This document shows positions 1-7,701 of a DNA stretch of 36,306 nucleotides, piece by piece; position 1 is the stretch's first letter, and each line of letters starts with the position of its first letter. Position numbers and translations under genes: made by a program. Source of the stretch: Gammaproteobacteria bacterium. GTDB taxonomy: Bacteria; Pseudomonadota; Gammaproteobacteria; Steroidobacterales; GCA-2729495. The notes beneath the pieces were generated by a model that ran no database searches, had not been told where the DNA came from, and was given only the letters and a program-made list of their open reading frames with translations. The stretch spans positions 1 to 36,306 of the forward strand of contig JAJRUG010000105.1 in the NCBI GenBank assembly GCA_024277915.1, given 5' to 3'.

Positions 1-441
1 CATGGCGATCAAGGCAAGATGGGCATTGCTTGCCATCAACAGCAGTGTTGCAATGATGATATACAGCCTGCCCAACAGCGGCATGCCACCTCGTTGAGGA
101 TCGACAACAGTTGCAAAGCTCAGACCCATACCGTTGGAAATGACCTGTCCCGCCAGCACTGCAGCTTCTACTGCCAGTTTCAGCAGAAACCCGATGGCAA
201 GACCAAAAGCAAGTTCCCGAATGACTACCAGGAATCCTGCCAGGCTCAATGGACTGACTTGCGGGATGTCGCCTACGGCGGGCAGCATGGCCACTGAAAG
301 AACGCCGACAACAATAATTCTGACTCTCGCAGGAATAAACACTGCACCGAGTACCGGAGCCATCATGACAACACCGGAAACACGAATCATCGTCCATAGC
401 AGGATCATCATCGTATCGGCAATATGCAGTGTTGCGCCCAT
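1..441 (-). CDS. fliR: Flagellar export gate protein FliR (N-terminal 147 residues, cut by window start)
   Basis: FliR is an integral inner-membrane component of the flagellar type III export gate, assembled with FliP and FliQ. The frame is open from the ATG at 441 to base 1 with no stop, so the 3' part lies outside the window. The translation is very hydrophobic and begins MGATLHIADTMMILLW. It contains the family-typical stretch VVDPQRGG near residue 110, followed by another membrane segment. The start lies a few bases downstream of the fliQ stop (446-448), which fits translational coupling in the fliPQR block. Assignment rests on position after fliQ plus the hydrophobic profile and the VDPQ motif. 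Confidence 0.93.
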   Translation of the reverse strand, partial: MGATLHIADTMMILLWTMIRVSGVVMMAPVLGAVFIPARVRIIVVGVLSVAMLPAVGDIPQVSPLSLAGFLVVIRELAFGLAIGFLLKLAVEAAVLAGQVISNGMGLSFATVVDPQRGGMPLLGRLYIIIATLLLMASNAHLALIAM

Positions 442-445
442 CGGT

Positions 446-715
446 TTATCCGATCATCTGCGGTATGTTCATGAACAAAGAGCGTGTGTAGTTGACAATG
501 AGTTGCAGCATCCACGGTCCTGTGACTACCAGTGCAATGACCAGTACCATCAGCTTGGGGATAAATGTCAGCGTCATCTCATTGATCTGGGTAGCGGCCT
601 GGAAAACACCCACCAGGATACCCATGGCCAGGGCACTCAGTAACAGAGGTGCCGCGAGCATTGTGGTGACAGTCAGTGACTCTGTGGCAATGCTGAGTAC
701 AAATTCCGGGGTCAT
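446..715 (-). CDS. fliQ: Flagellar export gate protein FliQ
   Basis: FliQ is a small inner-membrane protein with two transmembrane helices that packs with FliP and FliR in the export gate. The ATG at 715 gives 89 residues starting MTPEFVLSIATESL, the usual FliQ length. An earlier in-frame ATG at 739 would only add a charged, non-conserved octapeptide overlapping fliP, so it was not used. Two long hydrophobic stretches (about residues 15-40 and 52-78) with a central NEMTLTFIPK segment are typical of the family. It sits 13 nt after the fliP stop and just before fliR. Confidence 0.95.
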   Translation of the reverse strand: MTPEFVLSIATESLTVTTMLAAPLLLSALAMGILVGVFQAATQINEMTLTFIPKLMVLVIALVVTGPWMLQLIVNYTRSLFMNIPQMIG

Positions 716-728
716 GTAGCGCTCTCTT

Positions 729-1478
729 TCAGACGGCAAAACTGGATGCCAGGGTTCCCATCAGAAGGCTCCAGCCATCAACAAGAACAAACAGCATGAT
801 TTTGAAGGGGAGTGAAACCAGCATCGGTGACAGCATCAGCATGCCCATCGACATCAATACACTGGACACCACCAGGTCGATAATCAGGAACGGGATGAAG
901 GTCAGAAAACCAATCTGGAATGCTGTTTTGAGCTCGCTGGTCAGGAAGCTGGGCAACAGTACAGTCATTGGGACATCCGCTACGGTTTCGTAGGGGGCAT
1001 GTCCGGCAATTTCAGCAAACATTGCCAGATCCGGCTCCCTGACCTGGCTGAGCATGAAATTTCTCAACGGCTCCTGGGCTGCGGTCGCCGCCTCGGAAAG
1101 CTCGATTTCTCCTTCCATATAGGGATTCAGCCCCTGCTCGTAAACTTCGGTCAGCACCGGACCCATGATGAAAAAACTCAGAAAAAGAGCCAGTCCGATG
1201 AGTACCTGGTTGGGTGGCGTTTGCGGCATTCCGATTGCCTGCCGCAGAATCGCCAGCACAATGATAATGCGCGTAAATGAAGTTGCCGCCAGTACCAGTG
1301 ATGGCAACAGGGTCAGCGCTGTCATCAACAGCAGTACCTGTATGCTGATCGACCATGTCTGGCCTCCAGCACTGTCACCTGTCAGGGACAGGGCAGGAAT
1401 TCCTGATTCTGCTGCGTAGAGTTCCGGGGTAATGAGAACCGCGAGCAGAGATAAAATGATGCCTGTCGATAACCTCAT
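729..1478 (-). CDS. fliP: Flagellar export gate protein FliP
   Basis: FliP is the main pore-forming subunit of the flagellar type III export gate. The 249-residue product begins with a probable cleavable signal peptide (MRLSTGIILSLLAVLITPELYA), as is common for FliP. The conserved core follows: LTLLPSLVLAATSFTRIIIVLAILRQ, then the PPNQVLIGLALFLSFF region, the FLTSELKTAFQIGF segment near residue 180 and the C-terminal LPFKIMLFVLVDGW. The ATG overlaps the fliO stop (ATGA-type overlap at 1475-1478), indicating coupled translation. Length and motifs match the family with no sign of damage. Confidence 0.97.
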   Translation of the reverse strand: MRLSTGIILSLLAVLITPELYAAESGIPALSLTGDSAGGQTWSISIQVLLLMTALTLLPSLVLAATSFTRIIIVLAILRQAIGMPQTPPNQVLIGLALFLSFFIMGPVLTEVYEQGLNPYMEGEIELSEAATAAQEPLRNFMLSQVREPDLAMFAEIAGHAPYETVADVPMTVLLPSFLTSELKTAFQIGFLTFIPFLIIDLVVSSVLMSMGMLMLSPMLVSLPFKIMLFVLVDGWSLLMGTLASSFAV

Positions 1479-1873
1479 TCTGCCTGCTCCATATGTTCTG
1501 AAAATAGCTGTTTGCTGGCGCTTTCACTAAATACGTGCAGCGATGTCATTCCGGCCGGACTTACTCCGACAACAATTTGTTCATCACCGATACGTATCAA
1601 CACGACTTTTTCTTTATTGCCGAGTGAAACGCCGCTGACGATTTCAATCAGTCCGCCTTTCAGATGGCTGCCGGACCGCAGTCTTTGTACAAACCAGGCG
1701 CAGGCGCCCAGAACAGCAAGCACGGCTGTCAGGCTGAGGATAGTGCGAATGGCCGGGCCGAGCAGTTCACCGGATGACAAGCCACCGGCGACAACAGAGT
1801 CTGTTCCCGCTGCACTGGGTCCTGCCAGCATCCACAGAGCCAGGCAGGCAGCAGCTTTGATCCATTGCGCCAT
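1475..1873 (-). CDS. fliO: Flagellar biosynthesis protein FliO
   Basis: FliO is a small membrane protein that assists assembly of the FliP ring and is lost in some lineages. The product of about 132 residues has an N-terminal hydrophobic signal-like segment, a second hydrophobic stretch (IRTILSLTAVLAVLGACAWFVQRL) and a small cytoplasmic domain containing EKVVLIRIGDEQIVVGVSPAGMTSLHVF, the characteristic FliO core. A GTG at 1876 directly precedes the ATG at 1873 and either could serve; the ATG was chosen. The gene overlaps or abuts the fliN stop and overlaps the fliP start. Confidence 0.92.
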   Translation of the reverse strand: MAQWIKAAACLALWMLAGPSAAGTDSVVAGGLSSGELLGPAIRTILSLTAVLAVLGACAWFVQRLRSGSHLKGGLIEIVSGVSLGNKEKVVLIRIGDEQIVVGVSPAGMTSLHVFSESASKQLFSEHMEQAE

Positions 1874-1875
1874 CA

Positions 1876-2283
1876 CTAGCCTGCCTTTCTCTCAGCGTTT
1901 TCGGCCGGGACGATAACATCAGTCAGTCGAATGCCAAATTTGTCGTTGACGACGACTATTTCACCGCGTGCAACCAGCGCACCATTGACGAATACATCCA
2001 GCGGGTCACCGGCACTGCGATCCAGTTCGACGACTGCACCCTGTGTCAGGTTCAGAAGCTCACCAACGCTCATGCTGGCTCTGCCGACTTCCAGTGAAAG
2101 CGTGACAGGGACATCCATAATGACATCCAGATTAGGACCTTCCCCCGTTCCGTCACCCTGGCTGGTATGTTCTACCTGCTGAAAGTCGGCAGCCTGAAAT
2201 TCACCCGTGCCTTCCGGCTGTTCGGGTGTCTCCGTTACGCTATCGTTGCTTTCCGGTGTGTCAGTATTCTCAGGCTCGTCCAT
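1876..2283 (-). CDS. fliN: Flagellar motor switch protein FliN
   Basis: FliN forms the lower part of the C ring and docks FliH at the export apparatus. The start at 2283 (ATG after a GGGAG ribosome-binding site) gives 135 residues. The first 55 or so are acidic and low-complexity, followed by the conserved SpoA domain: LDVIMDVPVTLSLEVGRASM, VGELLNLTQGAVVELDRSAGDPLDVFVNG, and VVVNDKFGIRLTDV. A longer in-frame extension to 2427 lies inside fliM and is not conserved, so it was rejected. The gene overlaps the end of fliM by 14 nt. Confidence 0.95.
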   Translation of the reverse strand: MDEPENTDTPESNDSVTETPEQPEGTGEFQAADFQQVEHTSQGDGTGEGPNLDVIMDVPVTLSLEVGRASMSVGELLNLTQGAVVELDRSAGDPLDVFVNGALVARGEIVVVNDKFGIRLTDVIVPAENAERKAG

Positions 2284-3346
2284 TGTTATCTCCCAGGGCA
2301 TTCGTGTTGATCGGGCTGTTGACCTTGACGGCGTTAAATCCTTTCTTGACACCGAAGGTGCCCTCAAGAACCGCTTGTTCACCGACAAGCAAAGTAACGC
2401 TGGAGGGGATGTCCGTTGAAATGACATCTCCCGGTTTGGCGTTGGTCAGGTCACGCAGAGTGATTTCTGTTTCAGTCAATACAGCGCGCAGCGATATGTT
2501 TGCGCTTTTGATATCCTGACGAATTCTCCGGTTCCATTGTGCACCTTCACTTTTCGCCAGATCAGCGTGCCCGGCATCGCGTGCATATCTGATGGGCTCG
2601 AGCAGTGTGTCCGGCAGCATGATGTCCATTTGGCATTCACGATCGTGAAGTTTGACGGTGAAAGCAGTGATTGCCATGAGATCACCCCGTTTCGCGATCG
2701 ATGCGAACATCGGATTGGATTCACTTGCTCCGGGCGTGAACTCAAGATCGATGAACGGTTGCCATGCTTCCTTGAGATCGGCGGCGATCAACGCGGTATA
2801 TCTCCTGGCCAGTTGGAGCTCCATTGGCGTAAATTCAACCTGGTGAACGACATGATCACCAGCGCCATCGCCACCAAAGAAAAGATCGCACAGGGCGAAT
2901 ACAAATCCGCTATCCAGGCGTATGGCGCCACGGACATTGAAAGGCTTGATGTTGATTGTGTTCAGATTGGTAGGGATGGTCAGTTTCTCTGCGTAGGGGC
3001 CCCAGGCTCTCATCACCGTCGGATGTACTGTCACATCTGAACTCATGCGCAGAAATTGGCGTGTTGTTGTTTCAAGTAGTGTGCACATCCGTGCATTGAT
3101 CGATTCCAGGGCAGGTATGCGCCCTGCGATGATGCGTTCCCAATGATCTGCATGCAGATCCTTGACACGGCCTTCAGGTGTTGGTGAATTTTCGTCATTA
3201 CCGTCGGAAGCATGACTTTCCCGCAGTGCTTCATTCTCTTCATCACTGAGAATTTCACCGGACTCCGGACCACTCGCAGGAGCTTCTTCTTCGGGAGTGT
3301 TTTCTTCCGGAGTTTCCTGATCGGTATCTGTATCATTCGGGGGCAT
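2270..3346 (-). CDS. fliM: Flagellar motor switch protein FliM
   Basis: FliM binds phosphorylated CheY and passes the switching signal to FliG in the C ring. The 358-residue product has the middle CheC-like domain (from RIPALESINARMCTLL to about residue 250) and a C-terminal SpoA domain including ITLRDLTNAKPGDVISTDIP. The CheY-binding segment usually occupies the first 10-15 residues. Here the corresponding stretch (GEILSDEENEAL) begins near residue 30, after a Glu/Asp/Pro-rich leader. No internal start codon would remove that leader. The gene lies between fliL and fliN, overlapping fliN. Confidence 0.95.
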   Translation of the reverse strand: MPPNDTDTDQETPEENTPEEEAPASGPESGEILSDEENEALRESHASDGNDENSPTPEGRVKDLHADHWERIIAGRIPALESINARMCTLLETTTRQFLRMSSDVTVHPTVMRAWGPYAEKLTIPTNLNTINIKPFNVRGAIRLDSGFVFALCDLFFGGDGAGDHVVHQVEFTPMELQLARRYTALIAADLKEAWQPFIDLEFTPGASESNPMFASIAKRGDLMAITAFTVKLHDRECQMDIMLPDTLLEPIRYARDAGHADLAKSEGAQWNRRIRQDIKSANISLRAVLTETEITLRDLTNAKPGDVISTDIPSSVTLLVGEQAVLEGTFGVKKGFNAVKVNSPINTNALGDNNGRA

Positions 3347-3388
3347 AGTGGTTCCAGATATGGCAAATAACGTCGGCGCTTCAGTGTT

Positions 3389-3928
3389 CTACTGGACAAC
3401 AAAGCTGGTGAAATAGAGGTCTTCAACACCTGGTTTACCGGTGTTTTCGGTAAGTATTCGCTGCACTTCGACCAATGCGGCCTGCCGCAGTTCTTCCTTG
3501 CCCTCTGTTTTTGTCAGGTCCGACAGGGTTCGCCCACCCATTAACATCAACAGATCATTGCGAATAACCGGGGTATGAGTTTGTACAGCGATAATGCTTT
3601 CTTCATCCCGTGCCATGACTTCAACAGTGACCTGCAGGAAACGAATGGCTGAGCGATCTTCAAAGCTCACCACCAGTGGTGGATCCAGCGCGAGATACTG
3701 AGGTGGGAGTTTTTCCTCAACCGCCTGGGCATTCTCTGCCGAGGGTTCACCCTGCTGGCAGCCTGGCATCATGCCGGGCATGGCCATGCAGCCAATCATC
3801 GGGCTGATCAGCCCACTCAATATCATTAGTACGAATAAACCGAATCCAAGCCCCAGGGTTTTCACCATGCCGCCACCACTACCGGATTCTTCGGTCGTCT
3901 CTTCGCCTTCAGCTACTTCTGTTGCCAT
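3389..3928 (-). CDS. fliL: Flagellar basal body-associated protein FliL
   Basis: FliL is a single-pass inner-membrane protein around the stator units that influences torque and stator stability. The 179 residues comprise a short acidic/Gly-rich cytoplasmic tail, one transmembrane helix (GLGFGLFVLMILSGLI) and a periplasmic domain. That domain contains YLALDPPLVVSF, the conserved IRFLQVTVEVMARDEESI segment and a C-terminal VEDLYFTSFVVQ, the usual FliL ending. An unusual Met/Cys-rich stretch (MIGCMAMPGMMPGC) follows the helix. It is the first gene after the sigma-54 promoter at 3965-3979 and probably heads fliLMNOPQR. Confidence 0.94.
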   Translation of the reverse strand: MATEVAEGEETTEESGSGGGMVKTLGLGFGLFVLMILSGLISPMIGCMAMPGMMPGCQQGEPSAENAQAVEEKLPPQYLALDPPLVVSFEDRSAIRFLQVTVEVMARDEESIIAVQTHTPVIRNDLLMLMGGRTLSDLTKTEGKEELRQAALVEVQRILTENTGKPGVEDLYFTSFVVQ

Positions 3929-3964
3929 GATTTACATTCCATGAATAAACGTATGAATAAGTAA

Positions 3965-3979
3965 GCAAGAGTCGTGCCA
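3965..3979 (-). promoter_or_regulatory. Sigma-54 promoter for fliLMNOPQR
   Basis: The minus strand reads TGGCACGACTCTTGC, an exact match to the -24/-12 consensus TGGCAC-N5-TTGC. It ends 37 nt upstream of the fliL ATG. A FleQ/FlrA-like box lies about 60 bp further upstream, the arrangement expected for an enhancer-dependent promoter. Confidence 0.88.
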
Positions 3980-4038
3980 ACTTGACATAAGAAAAAAACA
4001 CAGAAATAACAAAAGGTTAAATATCTTTGTTCAGAAGC

Positions 4039-4052
4039 GCCAATTTATTGAC
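4039..4052 (-). promoter_or_regulatory. FleQ/FlrA-like activator box upstream of fliL
   Basis: The minus strand reads GTCAATAAATTGGC, which differs at one position from the palindromic FleQ consensus GTCAATAAATTGAC (consensus recalled from the Pseudomonas literature). It is centred roughly 90 bp upstream of the predicted fliL transcription start, a normal enhancer distance. Binding by a master regulator is inferred. Confidence 0.6.
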
Positions 4053-4108
4053 AAGATCTGAAGTGTGCTGTGCCAGAAATTTGGACAGCCGGGTACTATT
4101 TTGCGGGT

Positions 4109-5476
4109 CTAGACGATCACATCCAGCAAGCGATCAGAGGGAGCGGAAAGCGTCAGCAGGGTGGCTGAAATTGCAGGCTCCGGATTGTCCCAGGGCCGGT
4201 TTACAGGATTCGGGGTGTCGTTTCCATTAGAGTGATCCTGTTGCTGCGCATCGACGCCTGTCTGAACCAGGTTGAGACCCTGCTCCTGGAACATTTCTTT
4301 TAGTCGGGGCATGGCTGACTCGAGCGCCTCGCGGGTCTGCCCGTGGTTGGCCGTAAACCAGACTCTGGCTGTATCCTGTTCCAGCTGGATTCGTACTTCC
4401 AGTTGTCCCAGGTGCTCTGGATAGAGTTTGATTCTCGCTGTATGGATCCCGTTTTCTGACATGGTCAGCATTCTGTCACCAAGACCCCTGGACCAGGCAG
4501 CCTGATCTGCGAGTGGTTCTAGCAGCGGTTGTCTGATCATCTGCGCCGGACTGCCGGTATCTTGTAGTGCTCCGGAAGGTGTATTGCCGGCATAGCTGGT
4601 CAGTGAATTGACCAGGGTAGTGACCGGTGAGCCCGAAAGTGAGTTTGCCCAGGAATTTGCCTGAAAATTCGCTACGGAGTTGGCGCTGGAATTAGCTTGT
4701 GAATGGCCGCCTGAATCCGCCCCGAGCATTCGGGAAAATAACTGATTTGCATCGCTGCGAAGATCAAGACTTTGTTTGCCAGCTGGATCTGATGGTCGCA
4801 AAGTGACATCACGATTACCTGATTCACCCGCGCTTTGATTGCGCTCAAAAGCTGACAGGCGTTCGGCTATTGCATCACCCGGTTGCATTACCTGGGAGGT
4901 GCCGCCGGCCCCGGCTGCAGTCATGCGTGCAAGGACGTCGGCTGCACGGGTCTGTTCGGGTAATGGCAAGTCGGTGGGATGATCAGTGCCCGGCAGTATC
5001 AGGTTTCGCCCAGGCTGGATTTGCATCAAATCTCCCGGCATTTTCGGAGGTTCGATCGGCAGTGTTTGGAAAGGTGGCAAGGCTTTGCCGGCAAGCGGCA
5101 GTTCCTGGCCGGTGAAGTCTTGCATCAACGTCATCTCCTCGACGGCAGACTTGAGCAAATCAGATCCGGTTTCAGGTGTTACCGGTACCGCCAGAGGCAG
5201 CCAGATCCGTGACCTATCCAGGGGTGAATATTGAAGTGACGATAGACCGGGTACGGCCTCGTTCTGGGTGATTTGACTGTCAGTTCTTAATCGGCCCGAG
5301 GGCTCGGAGGCCTGCATTGCAGCCGAAAATGTGCCTGTGGAGCCGGAGGGGCCGAGTGCATCCGTATTGGCGGCAGGCGCCGCATTCCCCACGCCGGAAG
5401 GCAGCGTCGAATTACCCTGCATAGTCGACGGGTTGGTCGCCTGAGCGACTGGAATACTAAGTACCTGGGCTGTCAT
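4109..5476 (-). CDS. fliK: Flagellar hook-length control protein FliK
   Basis: FliK is the secreted molecular ruler that ends hook growth and switches export to filament substrates. The 455-residue product is low-complexity over most of its length, rich in Ser, Gln, Pro and Asn, including a run of Ala-Asn-Ser tripeptides near residues 260-280. The conserved C-terminal hook domain is clear: LYPEHLGQLEVRIQLEQD, ARVWFTANHGQTREALESAM and RLKEMFQEQGLNLVQTGV. An AAGGAG sits 15 nt before the ATG, an out-of-frame ATG lies 13 nt upstream and a six-C run precedes the start, so the exact 5' end is less certain than the frame. It has its own sigma-54 promoter. Confidence 0.93.
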   Translation of the reverse strand: MTAQVLSIPVAQATNPSTMQGNSTLPSGVGNAAPAANTDALGPSGSTGTFSAAMQASEPSGRLRTDSQITQNEAVPGLSSLQYSPLDRSRIWLPLAVPVTPETGSDLLKSAVEEMTLMQDFTGQELPLAGKALPPFQTLPIEPPKMPGDLMQIQPGRNLILPGTDHPTDLPLPEQTRAADVLARMTAAGAGGTSQVMQPGDAIAERLSAFERNQSAGESGNRDVTLRPSDPAGKQSLDLRSDANQLFSRMLGADSGGHSQANSSANSVANFQANSWANSLSGSPVTTLVNSLTSYAGNTPSGALQDTGSPAQMIRQPLLEPLADQAAWSRGLGDRMLTMSENGIHTARIKLYPEHLGQLEVRIQLEQDTARVWFTANHGQTREALESAMPRLKEMFQEQGLNLVQTGVDAQQQDHSNGNDTPNPVNRPWDNPEPAISATLLTLSAPSDRLLDVIV

Positions 5477-5512
5477 GGGGGGATTGCATTGCTCCTTGTC
5501 CCTGATAAGAAA

Positions 5513-5527
5513 GCAATATTCATGCCA
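5513..5527 (-). promoter_or_regulatory. Sigma-54 promoter for fliK
   Basis: The minus strand reads TGGCATGAATATTGC, matching TGGCAC-N5-TTGC at all but one position and ending 37 nt before the fliK ATG. That spacing is the same as for the fliL promoter. No FleQ-like box is seen upstream, so FlrC may be the activator (inference). Confidence 0.75.
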
Positions 5528-5666
5528 TCAGTGTCCGAATACTCCCCGGAAACCTGATATTCACTGATGATGTCAGAGGCAAGGGTTTGCAGTGCCTGCC
5601 TCGGGGTACACCGCCTTGGCATTTGTGCAGGTCACGCACCGGTTTGAATCATGGTGCCAATGGCCC

Positions 5667-5753
5667 GGCATCGCCTGTCCGATCTCTTTTTGACGGAATG
5701 GCTCCCTGCGGTCCGCTTTATTTCCTTCAAAAAGAGATCGGACAGGCGATGCC
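5667..5753. repeat. 27-bp perfect inverted repeat (large hairpin) between fliJ and fliK
   Basis: The arms at 5667-5693 and 5727-5753 are exact reverse complements over 27 bp. After one mismatch the pairing resumes for four more (GGAA at 5695-5698 with TTCC at 5722-5725). The apical loop is about 23 nt. The element lies in the only gene gap above 300 bases in the window (5477-5832), which otherwise holds the fliK sigma-54 promoter and no credible ORF. There is no T-run beyond either arm, so it is not a classic intrinsic terminator. No flanking target duplication is evident. Its role is unknown; an RNA processing or stability hairpin, or a decayed miniature mobile element, are options. Confidence 0.9.
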
Positions 5754-5832
5754 TTGGTTTGTCGCGAGGTTTCGGGATCGGGGGATGACGATGCGGCCGG
5801 GATTTGATGGCGAGAACTGGCTTCGAGTACAT

Positions 5833-6279
5833 TTAGTACCCGGTATTTCTTGCGCCGATTTCATCCAGCCGGGCCTGATCACGTCTGGTTTGCTTGAGAT
5901 CCTGTTGTTGATCAATGCGTTCGGCGTATTTTTGCAGGCCGAGAGAATGTGAACGTGCCTCGCGCCATCGGTCTGCCTCGATTTCGTACAGTTGTCGGTA
6001 GTTTTCCACCAGTTGCCGTTGCTGGGAGATTGCCTCGTGCAGGCGCTCGATGAATCGACGCCGGCTTTGGATCGAGGCGATGCTTTGTCTTTCCCGATCC
6101 GTCCGCTCCTTTTCTTCATACCCTGCAAGGTATTCCGCCAGTTGAGCCAGTCGGTTTTCTTCCCGGTTCAATGCTGCCAGCCGCTGTGAAACTTCTTTGG
6201 AAGATTCGGCTTCGGCAGTGTCTGCGAGAGTCTGGATTGTTCTCAGGCTTCGTGTTCCGCTCACTTTGTGTTTCTCCAT
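5833..6279 (-). CDS. fliJ: Flagellar export chaperone/stalk protein FliJ
   Basis: FliJ is a small coiled-coil protein that inserts in the FliI hexamer like the gamma subunit of F-ATPase and helps substrate transfer. The 148-residue product is almost wholly charged and helical, with heptad-rich stretches such as RLAALNREENRLAQLAEYL and FIERLHEAISQQRQLVENY. This matches FliJ in size and composition. Its ATG directly follows the fliI stop with no gap. FliJ sequences are poorly conserved, so the name rests on composition plus position after fliI. Confidence 0.88.
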   Translation of the reverse strand: MEKHKVSGTRSLRTIQTLADTAEAESSKEVSQRLAALNREENRLAQLAEYLAGYEEKERTDRERQSIASIQSRRRFIERLHEAISQQRQLVENYRQLYEIEADRWREARSHSLGLQKYAERIDQQQDLKQTRRDQARLDEIGARNTGY

Positions 6280-7701
6280 TTAGGTAGTATTTTCGATATT
6301 TTCCTGATTGATGTGATCGGTGGGTAGATTGATGACCGGCTCACACTCAAGCAGTTGTTGCAGTTCCAGGGCGCTGTTGCCCAGGCTGATGGTTTCGTAT
6401 TGAGATTGACTTAAAAAGGCCTCGATTTTCGGCCATAGTGAAACGGCGCGGTCGAGTTTCGGATCTGCTCCGGAACGATAGGCGCCTACAGTTATCAGGT
6501 CGCGATGCCGCATGTAGTACGAGTAAATTTCCCTGAATTTCCCGGCGTTGAGCAGTTGCTGTTCTGATGCGATTCGCACCATGGATCGGCTCACCGAGGA
6601 TTCGACATCGATGGGTGGATAGCGTCCTCCCTCGGCAATTTCCCTGGACAGCATGATGTGCCCGTCGAGAATGGCGCGTGCCGCATCGACGATGGGATCA
6701 TTTTCATCATCACCCTCGGCCAGCACGGTGTAGAAAGCGGTGATCGATCCGGATCCGGCTGTGCTGGTGCCGGCCCGCTCTACCAGTTGAGGCAGCCGGG
6801 CAAATACAGATGGCGGGTATCCTTTAGTGGCGGGTGGTTCGCCGATGGACAGCCCGATTTCGCGCTGTGCATGGGCGAACCGGGTTAGTGAGTCCATCAG
6901 CAGTAATACATTGCGACCCTGGTCTCTGAAGTATTCGGCGATGCTGGTTGCCGTCCATGCACCATGAATTCGCATCAATGGTGATGTGTCTGCGGGTGCT
7001 GCTACCACTACGGCTCTGGCGAGGCCTTCTTCGCCCAGATTGTCCTCGACAAATTCCTTGACTTCACGGCCACGTTCACCGATCAGGCCTACCACGATGA
7101 CATCTGCATCGGTGTTTCTGGTCATCATTGCGAGCAGGCTGCTTTTGCCGATACCACTGCCGGAAAATAGTCCGAGTCGCTGTCCACGACCTGCAGTAAA
7201 TAATGCATTGATTGATCTGACACCGACATCAAGCGGCTCATGAATGGGTTGGCGACTGAGGGGATTGATCTGTTTTCCTTCCAGTCCAACCCGCGTATCG
7301 CAATGCAACGGACCGCGCCCGTCGAGCGGGTTTCCGGCACCGTCAATGACACGCCCAAGCAGGCCGTCACCTACGGCGACCTGGCAGGCATGCTGTGTGG
7401 GTATTACCCGGGCATGGGGCATGATGCCGCTTACCGGGGCTGTCGGCATGAGAAACAATCTGTCTCCGGAAAACCCGACTACTTCGGCTTCTACCTGCTT
7501 GTGCCCGGAACTTTCGATAAGACATCTTGTTCCCACAGCAGTCCGGCAACCGACAGCTTCGAGCGTCAGCCCGGTAGCCTTGGTCAGCTTGCCTTCGATG
7601 ACAGCACCGGGTTCACGCACATTGGTACGGAACCGGGCTATTTTATCGGCCCACCGGTCACCGCGCCGGCCCGAACGCTGAATGATGGCGTGCTCAGTCA
7701 T
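6280..7701 (-). CDS. fliI: Flagellum-specific export ATPase FliI
   Basis: FliI is the hexameric ATPase of flagellar type III export, related to F1-beta. From the ATG at 7701 it has 473 residues. The Walker A SGSGIGKS is near residues 180-187, followed by VIVVGLIGERGREVKEF, the Walker B region LLLMDSLTRFAHAQREIGLSIGEPP and the family signature TKGYPPSVFARLPQLVERAG. The open frame continues upstream to 7821 inside fliH, but that extension is basic and not FliI-like. The ATG at 7701 has a GAGG site 5 nt upstream and overlaps the fliH stop by 8 bases, so it was preferred; an ATG at 7719 is the alternative. Confidence 0.96.
   Translation of the reverse strand: MTEHAIIQRSGRRGDRWADKIARFRTNVREPGAVIEGKLTKATGLTLEAVGCRTAVGTRCLIESSGHKQVEAEVVGFSGDRLFLMPTAPVSGIMPHARVIPTQHACQVAVGDGLLGRVIDGAGNPLDGRGPLHCDTRVGLEGKQINPLSRQPIHEPLDVGVRSINALFTAGRGQRLGLFSGSGIGKSSLLAMMTRNTDADVIVVGLIGERGREVKEFVEDNLGEEGLARAVVVAAPADTSPLMRIHGAWTATSIAEYFRDQGRNVLLLMDSLTRFAHAQREIGLSIGEPPATKGYPPSVFARLPQLVERAGTSTAGSGSITAFYTVLAEGDDENDPIVDAARAILDGHIMLSREIAEGGRYPPIDVESSVSRSMVRIASEQQLLNAGKFREIYSYYMRHRDLITVGAYRSGADPKLDRAVSLWPKIEAFLSQSQYETISLGNSALELQQLLECEPVINLPTDHINQENIENTT

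Noticed and set aside
5667-5753. Inverted repeat as an integron attC site or intrinsic terminator
   Set aside because: It lacks the GTTRRRY/RYYYAAC core sites of attC and lacks a T-run beyond either arm.
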